From contig DYRX01000272.1 in NCBI GenBank assembly GCA_020718525.1, positions 1 to 5,572 of the forward strand: a stretch of 5,572 bases of DNA, in the 5' to 3' direction. A model generated the notes under the pieces. It made no database searches, was not told where the DNA came from, and worked only from the letters and a program-made list of their open reading frames with translations. The first letter of the stretch is position 1, and the number at the start of each line of letters is the position of its first letter. The stretch is from Victivallis vadensis. GTDB lineage: Bacteria > Verrucomicrobiota > Lentisphaeria > Victivallales > GWF2-50-93. The translations under genes and the position numbers were made by a program. Shown here piece by piece: positions 1-5,572 of this stretch.

Positions 1-96
1 GATTACGACAACGATAGCGAGTCTTGGAACGTCCCGGCGTAGCCGGTTAAATTTTCCGCTCTCGGAAAGACTTGCGCCTAGATTATCTACAATCAT
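1..96 (-). CDS. Possible N-terminus of the next operon gene, cut by the window edge
   Basis: An ATG at 94-96, 28 bases beyond the batDE stop, opens a frame of 32 codons that is still open at the window edge. It starts MIVDNLGASLSESGKF, continues with basic NRLRRD, and ends in RLAIVVVI, as if entering a membrane helix or a beta strand. An in-frame TAA at 103-105 fixes ATG 96 as the first ATG. The short gap and shared strand suit a further operon member. Against it, there is only AAAAAGAA ahead of the ATG and no clear Shine-Dalgarno sequence. Too little is visible to name a family. Confidence 0.33.
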   Translation of the reverse strand, partial: MIVDNLGASLSESGKFNRLRRDVPRLAIVVVI

Positions 97-124
97 TTCT
101 TTTTAGAAAATCACGGAAATAGTG

Positions 125-2701
125 CTAGAACAACCTGCCTATATCTTTTGAACACACCCATCCTTCCGCCGAACCGCTCCTGATTTTAGTCCAGCCATTG
201 CGTTCTTCGAGGGCGGAAAGCTCCTCCCCCGGAGAAAGCTTGAAGGAGCATGTCTGCGAATTCTCAGACGGCAGAGAATGAATCTGAGCATTTTCCTTCA
301 TGAGAAACGCCTTTGTCCGGCTGTAACTGCCTTCATTCTGTACCAAAGCGGAAATCGCCCCCACGGCAGAGATGGAGAGCAGTATGAAAAATACTATCAT
401 CCATGATTTACCTGCAAACTGTCTTCTCGCGCAGAACAGCATGCCTGAGAGCAGAAAAAAGATTGATGAAAGCAAAATCCATTCGTCCGGGCGCACGCTG
501 TCACGAAGAAAAACAAGCATGTCGAGAGGATGCTCTATTCCGCAGTATTCGGGCAGGGACATTTTTCTCCTCAGGTAGTTGAGATTTTCCCTGATGTCAG
601 AATCGCGCGGAGCAAGGCGCACAGCCTTTTCGAGGCAGAGGAGCGCCTGCGGCCACTCGTTCATGCGGTAATAGCAGTCGGCCAAATTGTAGAGCAGGAC
701 TGGATTCGGCCTGGCGTCATCCATCTTTTTGAGAATAAGCTCGGCAGCCTTCGCATAGTTTCCAGCGTAGTACTCGGAAAGTTCGTCAGATTCCGCAAGC
801 GCTTTGCCTGACTCGGCGGGAACTGCGAATTTCGCATTTTCCTGGGCGAAAAGTCCGCATGTCGCCGCGAAAAAGATGAAAACAAAGGACGCTCTTTTAA
901 GCGCCTTACAGAGACGTTGGCGAAGATCGGACGGCGACATGGAGCCGGGCATGTAGGAGGATGCCTCCCCTTCGACAATGCATTTTGCAAGTTCCTTGTC
1001 GCCGAGTTTCGACGCAAGCTCCGTAGCGCTGGTTCCAGGTGCAAGTCCTGTCATGTCAATCAGATAGGGAACAACAGACGCTCTGACAATCTCGTGGAGC
1101 TTGGATTCGTCGCATTTTTTCAGATTTGAGAGGATTTTTCCGCGCCTGCCCTGCGCCCTCATTTTACGGAGCATTTCTGGATCGGCGTTCACTTTTCTTC
1201 TCCAGAACAGGAATGACTCGGAAAGGAGAGGAACGAGGAGCCCTGCCAGGAAAATTGACAATGCCAGAGTCAGGCGATTTTTCCATATTGGCAGTGAAAA
1301 GTATTTTCCTGATCCATTCTTTGGTCCAATAAGCTCGCTAGGCTTGATTTTTTTCTTTTTGCTTGCCGTTTCTGTCTTTTGAGCGCCCGTATCAAAAACG
1401 GCAGGCTCCAAGTGCTTGCTCTCACCTTTTGTAACATTGAATTTCTCGTCAAATCGCGCAGTCGAATATTGTCCGCTCTCGCTGGAAAATGTTGAAAAAG
1501 CCAGATTGATCGGGCAGGGCCCCTCCCTGAGAGGAATGAGGACATATCTCAATTCTGTCGAGACTTTTCCCGCGCCAATGCTTTCCGCCTTTGCGAGTTC
1601 TGGTGGATAGTCGCGGAAATCAGAGACCTTGATCTCGGGTGTCCTGAGATTGTCGAGACTTCCCTCTCCTGTTATTTTCAGCGTCAGCGTCACAGGTTCT
1701 CCACTGCGCAGATTTTTCGAACTTATCTCAGGCTTTAGATTCCATTTTCCTACAAGTCCCAAGAAGATGCTGTCCTGCGGAGCCGGGGGGAGGGGGTTCA
1801 CTGTCAATGGTCCGACGGGAGCGGAAAGCTCCTTCGGAATCTCTTCGTAGTTGCTGAAGAATGGTGAGAAGAAGTCGTCCCCAAAAGGATCCCTGATTGA
1901 CTGCCTGCCGCGCTCCCTGGGAATTTTGAGAATGACTTTTGCATCCGCAGTTCCAGTCAGTTCCGCGGCGCAGAGAGGTCTCAACGCTGTCCTGAAAATG
2001 AATACCGTAAACTGTCGTCCGCCTATATTTTCATTCAGTGTCCTATATCCGGAAAAACGCGGATTTTCCTGATTTATTGAGCTGAAATCCTTGAACGCCA
2101 CATTGTCCATCCGTATCTGCGGCCACGAAGGCGTGCAATTCAGACCGCTGAGAGTGTAGAGCCTTATTTCAAGTCCAATCTCTTCGCCGACATAGACCTC
2201 CTTTTTAGAAGTCAGAAACTGGGACTTCATGTAAACCAGCTCATCCAATGGCAAGGAATCTTTCGCGTTGTCTCTGGCTCCGTCGGCAGGCGAGGCTAGA
2301 TCAACGCTTCTTGAAATGACATCGAAATCGCAGGCGTCGCTGAGGACCTTTTTATCCTTCAATTTTATTTTTAGCGGGGGAATCTGGTATTTGCCGGGCT
2401 TTTCCACGACAAAATTATAGATGCATACGACCTTGCTGGTCGTTTTGAAGTTGACCATTCTTGTTTCGGAACTGACGCTTGGAGTCCGGGAAAGCCATTT
2501 GAGTCCGGGGATTTCCGGGAGTTCGGAAAGCTCGGGCTTTCCACCCGACGAACTGACCTTGAGCTGAGCAATTTCCGAGCTCAGAACCGGGTTTGGCTCG
2601 ACCTCGATGCTGATCTCGGATGAAAAAAGCTTCTCAGCCGACGCAAGCATAAATGTAAAACTGAGAAGACACACAAATGCGATTCTGCCCATTTGCTTCA
2701 C
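125..2701 (-). CDS. batD: BatD-BatE fusion: secreted BatD ectodomain joined to TPR/SH3 BatE
   Basis: An 858-residue protein combining two Bat-family parts. Residues 1-22 are a signal peptide (cleavage likely after LASA). Residues 23 to about 470 form the BatD ectodomain, with family-like stretches VGEEIGLEIRLYT (171-183), DPFGDDFFSPFF (271-282) and GEPVTLTLKITGEGSLDNL (334-352). A membrane helix at about 477-499 is followed by RRK and a cytosolic helical tail (about 500-600). A second hydrophobic segment (604-619) resembles the BatE signal peptide. Then come two TPRs (about 641-712, including YNLADCYYRMNEW and AVRLAPRDSDIRENL), membrane helices at about 742-758 and 767-787, and a bacterial SH3 domain (about 797-858, with GWTKI and EGWV). 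Predicted topology puts the ectodomain, TPRs and SH3 in the periplasm. The listed start is GTG overlapping the batBC stop; an ATG three codons in is an equally good start. It stops at TAG. The family role is envelope integrity or aerotolerance; the biochemical activity is unknown. Confidence 0.92.
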   Translation of the reverse strand: MKQMGRIAFVCLLSFTFMLASAEKLFSSEISIEVEPNPVLSSEIAQLKVSSSGGKPELSELPEIPGLKWLSRTPSVSSETRMVNFKTTSKVVCIYNFVVEKPGKYQIPPLKIKLKDKKVLSDACDFDVISRSVDLASPADGARDNAKDSLPLDELVYMKSQFLTSKKEVYVGEEIGLEIRLYTLSGLNCTPSWPQIRMDNVAFKDFSSINQENPRFSGYRTLNENIGGRQFTVFIFRTALRPLCAAELTGTADAKVILKIPRERGRQSIRDPFGDDFFSPFFSNYEEIPKELSAPVGPLTVNPLPPAPQDSIFLGLVGKWNLKPEISSKNLRSGEPVTLTLKITGEGSLDNLRTPEIKVSDFRDYPPELAKAESIGAGKVSTELRYVLIPLREGPCPINLAFSTFSSESGQYSTARFDEKFNVTKGESKHLEPAVFDTGAQKTETASKKKKIKPSELIGPKNGSGKYFSLPIWKNRLTLALSIFLAGLLVPLLSESFLFWRRKVNADPEMLRKMRAQGRRGKILSNLKKCDESKLHEIVRASVVPYLIDMTGLAPGTSATELASKLGDKELAKCIVEGEASSYMPGSMSPSDLRQRLCKALKRASFVFIFFAATCGLFAQENAKFAVPAESGKALAESDELSEYYAGNYAKAAELILKKMDDARPNPVLLYNLADCYYRMNEWPQALLCLEKAVRLAPRDSDIRENLNYLRRKMSLPEYCGIEHPLDMLVFLRDSVRPDEWILLSSIFFLLSGMLFCARRQFAGKSWMIVFFILLSISAVGAISALVQNEGSYSRTKAFLMKENAQIHSLPSENSQTCSFKLSPGEELSALEERNGWTKIRSGSAEGWVCSKDIGRLF
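842..907 (-). other. Signal-peptide-like junction between BatD and BatE
   Basis: Residues 599-620: KALKR followed by the hydrophobic core ASFVFIFFAATCGLFA, then QEN. It follows the cytosolic BatD tail and precedes the BatE TPRs, so it would carry the chain back out to the periplasm. The cleavage site is weaker than in BatBC (A at -1, but L at -3). Confidence 0.55.
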
Positions 2702-2708
2702 CAGTCCT
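2690..2708 (-). promoter_or_regulatory. Coupled stop/start between batBC and batDE
   Basis: The batBC TGA (2698-2700) lies inside GTGA (2698-2701), whose GTG opens the batDE frame. AAGGA sits three bases before that GTG, which is close. An ATG at 2690-2692 lies in the same frame, with GGTGA (part of the anti-16S complement) five bases upstream. The true start may thus be the ATG, giving an 855-residue protein beginning MGRIAF. Either way, ribosomes ending batBC would reinitiate here, which would couple the amounts of the two chains. Confidence 0.55.
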
Positions 2709-5046
2709 TTTCAACTTCTTTTATCTGCGAATTTCTGCGGTTGAGCTCCTTAAGCTCGTCTCTAAAATTTTTCTCGTCCTTTTCCATGAGGTCGAGGAGA
2801 GCCTCCGCCTGATCCTGATCAATCTTTTCGTCCTTTTCGCCTTTTCCTTTTTCAGCGGCCTGCCCCTGGCCGGCGCTCTTCTCCTGAGGCGGCTCCTTCT
2901 TCTTGTCCTTCTCTTCGCCTTTATCCTTCTTTCCGTTCTTTTCCTTCTCGCCGTCCTTCTTTTCATCGTTCTTTTTTGCCAAGGATTCAAGCGCCTTCTT
3001 GAGGTGTTCGTCCGCCTTGTCCAATTTCTTCTCTTCCTGAGCCTTTGCCGCCTTTTCTAGCTCCTCCTTCGCTTTGGAGGCCTTTTCCTTGTCCTGCTCG
3101 GAATTCTGTTTCTCGGCTTCTTTCTTGTAGTCGTCAACAGCCTTTTTAGCCTCTTCGGTTTTTTCCTGCGCAGATTTGTCCTTCTCCTCCTTCTTCTCCT
3201 GTCCTTCGCCTTTCTGGGACTGCCCGGATTTTTCATCCTTGCCGCCAGTATCCTGCTTCTGATCCTGAGCACCCTCTTTCTGCTCGTTGTTCTGCTCCTG
3301 ATCAGGCTTTTTGTCCTTATCTCCAGCTTTTGAGTCTTTGGATTGCGAATCCTGCTTTTGCTCCTGTTTCTGATCCTGCTTCTGATCCTTCTTATCGTCC
3401 TTTTTCCCGTCCTTGTTTTTATCGGAAGACTTTTGCTCCTTTTCTTCCTGGTTTTTGTCTTTCGCCTGCTCCGTCTTGTCTTTTGCTTCCTGCCTCTTTT
3501 TTTCCATTTCCTCTTTTTTCTTCTTCAGTTCTTCGAGGATTTTTCTGTCATTTATGAGAAGCTGTTGATTGATCGCTGGAGATTTGTTGCCTGCGTCGGC
3601 AAAGCTGATCGAGTCCTTGTACATTTCTTCTGCATGTGCAAGTGTCTTTTCAGCCTTTTCAATATCCATTCCCTGCATCATTTCCCTGGCCTGGCCATGG
3701 ACGATGGCGCCAAGATTCTGGAAGGATTTTGATCTCAGCTCAGGATTCTGGCTCAAATTGATAGTCTTCTGATATAGCTGGGACGCGCCCTGGTAATCCT
3801 TTTTCTCATGGAGTTTCAGAGCGTCTGAAAAACAGGTTTCGGCGTTCTTTTCCGGATCTTTCTCCGACCCAGGCATGGCGACTGCAGAATCAGATGGAGG
3901 CTGTTTTTGCTCCCCTGCATCGCTAGGCGAGATGGCTGGCACCTGCGGATCATCATCCTCGGCAGGGGCGTTTGCAAATGAGCTCAGCGGAGAGAAAAAG
4001 AAGGAAAGAACTAGGAGGGCGGCGGCAATGCGCCTAGTTTCTGAAAAGCACATGGAAAGCATGAGCAGGATCACCGCGACAAAAAGCGGCAGATGAAAAC
4101 GCTCGATTGGCTTTGTGTTCTGTCCGCTCTGATACTTTTCCGGCACAAGACCTCTTATCTTCGCCAAAACAGGCTCCAAATTGGGGTTTGTCGCCGTTGT
4201 TCTCACATATATACTGCCAGGATCTTCGGAGGCAATCGCGGCAAGCGCCTGCTCGTTGAGCGAACTCTTTACAAGCTCGCCTTCCTTTGTCTTCATGAAA
4301 ACCTTTTTACCTGTCTCCTCGTCCACGTTCATTATAAGCCCTGGCTGGCTCGGATCTCCAACTCCTATCACGTAGATTGGAATATTTTTCTCCTTCAGCT
4401 CCATTACCGCATCCGACATCTTTCCTTGCAGTTCGTCGCCGTCGGTCAGCAGAACAATCGCCTTGTGGGAGCCCTCGGCGGCTGAAAACGCCTTCAGGGC
4501 GACATTCAGCGCATTCTCTATGTTCGTCCCGCCGAGCGGAATGCTCCCGGGCCGAAGCTCGTCGAGGATCTGAAAGAGGCTTGTCTTGTCTATTGTCATC
4601 GGACATTGAAGAAATGCCGAACCGGAAAAACCGACCAGGCCGTAGCGGTCCCCGGGAATGGATTTGACGATTTCCTTGATGAGCCATTTCGAGTGCTCTA
4701 TTCTAGACGGCTTTATGTCCTCGGCGAGCATGCTTTTGGAAAGATCAAGCACAAACATCACGTCGCGCCCGGAGCCGCTCCAAGGCAGGATTTGACTGCC
4801 CCAGAAGGGCCTGGCGGCGGCGATCAGAGCAAAAAGCAGTCCTATGGAAACAAGAAAATAATTGAGATTTCTTTTGGCTTTCGAAAGATTGTTGAACGCC
4901 GGATCTTCCGCCCTTGCTCCCAGCAGAGCCTGGGACACCCTCTTCCTCCTTGACGAGGCATATAACGCCGCCAGCACGAGAAAGGGAAGAATCCACAAGA
5001 GATTCCACAACACAGCGGGCTTAATGAAAAATTCCAAAAATTTCAT
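2698..5046 (-). CDS. batB: BatB-BatC fusion: membrane VWA-domain protein joined to TPR / charged-tail protein
   Basis: A 782-residue Bat-family protein, probably a scaffold of a periplasm-facing inner-membrane complex. The BatB part (about 1-335) has membrane helices at about 11-29, 62-79 and 318-334 around a VWA domain. The MIDAS site is complete: DLSKS (D101, S103, S105), T174 in GGTN and D202 in TDGD. Arg/Lys after helix 1 and ETRR after helix 3 place those ends in the cytosol and the VWA domain in the periplasm. A further hydrophobic stretch (339-357) ending in ANA looks like the old BatC signal peptide. The BatC part has TPR-like helices (about 401-480), a Lys/Glu/Asp/Gln-rich coiled region (about 505-740) and a C-terminal helix ending in EKDW. 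BatB is usually about 330 residues, so the length fits a fusion. The ATG at 5044-5046 has AGGGAG nine bases upstream. It overlaps the next gene by four bases. VWA identity is very sure; the choice of BatB over BatA rests on the attached BatC. Confidence 0.93.
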   Translation of the reverse strand: MKFLEFFIKPAVLWNLLWILPFLVLAALYASSRRKRVSQALLGARAEDPAFNNLSKAKRNLNYFLVSIGLLFALIAAARPFWGSQILPWSGSGRDVMFVLDLSKSMLAEDIKPSRIEHSKWLIKEIVKSIPGDRYGLVGFSGSAFLQCPMTIDKTSLFQILDELRPGSIPLGGTNIENALNVALKAFSAAEGSHKAIVLLTDGDELQGKMSDAVMELKEKNIPIYVIGVGDPSQPGLIMNVDEETGKKVFMKTKEGELVKSSLNEQALAAIASEDPGSIYVRTTATNPNLEPVLAKIRGLVPEKYQSGQNTKPIERFHLPLFVAVILLMLSMCFSETRRIAAALLVLSFFFSPLSSFANAPAEDDDPQVPAISPSDAGEQKQPPSDSAVAMPGSEKDPEKNAETCFSDALKLHEKKDYQGASQLYQKTINLSQNPELRSKSFQNLGAIVHGQAREMMQGMDIEKAEKTLAHAEEMYKDSISFADAGNKSPAINQQLLINDRKILEELKKKKEEMEKKRQEAKDKTEQAKDKNQEEKEQKSSDKNKDGKKDDKKDQKQDQKQEQKQDSQSKDSKAGDKDKKPDQEQNNEQKEGAQDQKQDTGGKDEKSGQSQKGEGQEKKEEKDKSAQEKTEEAKKAVDDYKKEAEKQNSEQDKEKASKAKEELEKAAKAQEEKKLDKADEHLKKALESLAKKNDEKKDGEKEKNGKKDKGEEKDKKKEPPQEKSAGQGQAAEKGKGEKDEKIDQDQAEALLDLMEKDEKNFRDELKELNRRNSQIKEVEKDW
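2827..3534 (-). other. Lys/Glu/Asp/Gln-rich low-complexity segment of BatC
   Basis: Residues about 505-740 of the BatBC chain are almost wholly charged or polar (K, E, D, Q, some S, G and A). They include a tandem tetrapeptide run DQKQ-DQKQ-EQKQ encoded at 3349-3387, and a more helical, heptad-like patch at about 655-692 (ELEKAAKAQEEKK, then DEHLKKALESL). BatC proteins often carry such a linker. The DNA is strongly purine-rich on the coding strand, which also makes the long hydrophobic shadow ORFs on the other strand. Confidence 0.8.
3967..4035 (-). other. Signal-peptide-like junction between BatB and BatC
   Basis: Residues 338-360: Arg-Arg, then a hydrophobic core AAALLVLSFFF, then SFANA followed by PAEDDD. 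This has the n, h and c regions of a signal peptide with an AxA site (ANA, 358-360). It follows the last BatB helix by only a few residues. It could serve as a fourth membrane helix or be cut by signal peptidase I, releasing BatC. Confidence 0.6.
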
Positions 5047-5054
5047 GGTGTTTG

Positions 5055-5061
5055 TCTCCCT
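5055..5061 (-). promoter_or_regulatory. Ribosome binding site of batBC
   Basis: AGGGAGA on the minus strand, with AGGGAG ending nine bases before the ATG at 5044-5046. It fixes this ATG as the start; the first membrane helix of BatB begins about ten codons later, as usual for the family. Confidence 0.65.
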
Positions 5062-5072
5062 AAATGTCCAAA

Positions 5073-5101
5073 ATCAAAGCATTTACTGCAAAGCTTGGCA
5101 A
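5073..5101 (-). promoter_or_regulatory. Candidate sigma70-type promoter for batBC-batDE
   Basis: On the minus strand, TTGCCA (5096-5101; five of six matches to TTGACA) is separated by exactly 17 bases from TTTGAT (5073-5078; four of six matches to TATAAT). A transcript would start near 5066 and have a leader of about 20 bases carrying the batBC ribosome binding site. It lies in the gap between the small ORF and batBC. The -10 match is modest, so co-transcription from a promoter outside the window is equally possible. Confidence 0.35.
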
Positions 5102-5110
5102 AGCTCTGCC
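5087..5110. repeat. Two overlapping imperfect palindromes / 10-bp direct repeat upstream of batBC
   Basis: GCAAAGCT occurs at 5088-5095 and again at 5098-5105, so the copies are 10 bp apart, one helical turn. Each lies in a 14-bp near-palindrome with one mismatched pair: TGCAAAGCTTGGCA (5087-5100) and GGCAAAGCTCTGCC (5097-5110). The pair covers the -35 box of the candidate promoter, which is where an operator would sit. No regulator can be named, and chance is not excluded. Confidence 0.3.
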
Positions 5111-5123
5111 TCCTCTCGCTTTC

Positions 5124-5519
5124 CTACTTGAACATGCGACACGGTAAAGACAAATCAAAATGTTTTTTTGTTCCAACGCAGATCCATTTATTTTCCATCT
5201 CCAATGCTCTCAAATCCAAGATGAGACATCTGTATCCGAAATCCTCAAAATATGACTGCAGCGAATCCGAGGCATTTTCAGGAAGCTCCTTTTCAGCATC
5301 CTGTATTGAAATGTCTTCGTCCGTGTCCTAGGGTGGGATAGCATTGAGAGACATAAAGTAAGATGCAGGAATTGTGAACATTTTCATTTCCATCGGGGGG
5401 AGCCCGGCAGTTTTTTTTCCCCCGACAAGTATTTTGCCGTCGGCGACCGAGAAAGCGAGCCCGGTCGCACAGCTTCTCAGTTTTTTCATGACTCTTATGA
5501 CTTCCGCCGCGTCGCTCAT
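5124..5519 (-). pseudogene. Possible 131-codon gene interrupted by an in-frame TAG
   Basis: Reading on in the same frame past TAG at 5328-5330 gives 67 more codons, to a second TAG at 5124-5126. This second half is protein-like: it opens DTDEDISIQDAEKELPE, has a hydrophobic core (CLILDLRALEM) and ends with KKHFDLSLPCRMFK. The +1 frame over the same bases is Arg/Lys-rich and looks like a shadow, and the opposite-strand ORF is Ser-rich in the usual antisense way. The simplest reading is a nonsense mutation or a base error in a gene of about 130 residues. TAG readthrough is possible but unsupported, since batDE itself ends at TAG in a sensible place. No start codon lies near the beginning of the second half. 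The function is unknown. Confidence 0.35.
5328..5519 (-). CDS. Small hypothetical protein (63 aa), possibly the front half of a broken gene
   Basis: A 63-codon ORF with ATG at 5517-5519 and a good Shine-Dalgarno match (AGGA at 5526-5529, six bases before the start), ending at TAG 5328-5330. The product begins MSDAAEVIRVMKKLRSC, contains a Gly/Lys-rich turn (LVGGKKTAGLPP) and has no signal peptide or membrane helix. I do not recognise the family, and no Bat, MoxR or DUF58 motif is visible. It lies upstream of batBC on the same strand. The reading frame stays open for 67 codons beyond its stop (see the pseudogene entry), so this may be only the N-terminal half. A real ribosome binding site and protein-like composition support it; its short length argues for caution. 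Confidence 0.4.
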   Translation of the reverse strand: MSDAAEVIRVMKKLRSCATGLAFSVADGKILVGGKKTAGLPPMEMKMFTIPASYFMSLNAIPP

Positions 5520-5572
5520 CTAGTGTCCTGTCCCTTAAATACTAATCGTAATACACTTGAATAATTTAACCG

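Noticed and set aside
1..42. Plus-strand frame ending DYDNDSESWNVPA then TAG, as the tail of a convergent gene
   Set aside because: Only 13 codons are visible, and the opposite strand is open in the mirrored frame with better operon context; it cannot be decided here.
34..55. Hairpin CCGGC-GTA-GCCGG followed by TTAAATTTT on the plus strand, a possible terminator; another stem at 53-68
   Set aside because: The stem is only five pairs and the tail is not a clean T run. For the minus-strand operon the following bases are not T-rich, and both stems fall inside a possible coding frame.
850..870. Cysteine in the BatD-BatE junction (AATC) as a lipoprotein lipobox
   Set aside because: The residues before Cys do not match the usual lipobox (Leu/Val at -3, Gly/Ala/Ser at -1), so a plain membrane or signal segment fits better.
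2677..3060. Plus-strand ORF with a Leu/Phe-rich hydrophobic product, like a membrane protein
   Set aside because: It is the antisense of the Lys/Glu-rich BatC tail (Lys and Glu codons read as Leu, Phe and Ser on the other strand). It has no supporting context.
3343..3732. Plus-strand ORF rich in Leu and Phe
   Set aside because: Same cause: a shadow of the charged BatC segment in batBC.
5095..5331. Plus-strand 78-codon ORF upstream of batBC
   Set aside because: Ser-rich composition typical of an antisense frame. It mirrors the more protein-like minus-strand frame in the interrupted ORF, and no ribosome binding site was noted.
5520..5572. Promoter ahead of the small ORF in the AT-rich right edge
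   Set aside because: Boxes resembling -35 and -10 can be found, but none has acceptable spacing within the visible 53 bases.

Overview
The window holds a compact operon read entirely on the minus strand, with two long, well-supported genes. Both belong to the Bat (Bacteroides aerotolerance) family of envelope proteins. In transcription order (right to left) there is a small, apparently broken ORF (5124-5519). It is followed by a BatB-BatC fusion (2698-5046), a BatD-BatE fusion (125-2701), and the possible first 32 codons of a further gene that runs off the left edge (1-96). The two large ORFs overlap by four bases (GTGA), which points to translational coupling.

BatB contributes a membrane-anchored von Willebrand A (VWA) domain with an intact metal-binding MIDAS site. 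BatC contributes TPR helices, a very long Lys/Glu/Asp/Gln-rich segment and a short C-terminal helix ending in EKDW. BatD contributes a secreted beta-rich ectodomain, a transmembrane helix and a cytosolic helical tail. BatE contributes TPRs, two membrane helices and a bacterial SH3 domain. Four normally separate proteins are therefore made as two chains. At each junction a signal-peptide-like hydrophobic segment survives, so the second half of each chain should still reach the periplasm. The family is known for MoxR-linked, periplasm-facing complexes and stress or oxygen tolerance. No moxR, DUF58 or batA gene lies inside the window.

The organism is a bacterium with moderate GC. The batBCDE content and the signal peptides fit a Gram-negative cell envelope. 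The EKDW ending and the fusions suggest groups such as PVC or FCB relatives, but this is a weak inference and I do not assign a phylum.

Between the small ORF and batBC (5047-5123) there is a plausible sigma70-type promoter, a pair of overlapping imperfect palindromes over its -35 box, and a good ribosome binding site. No tRNA, rRNA, CRISPR array, insertion sequence or convincing intrinsic terminator was seen.
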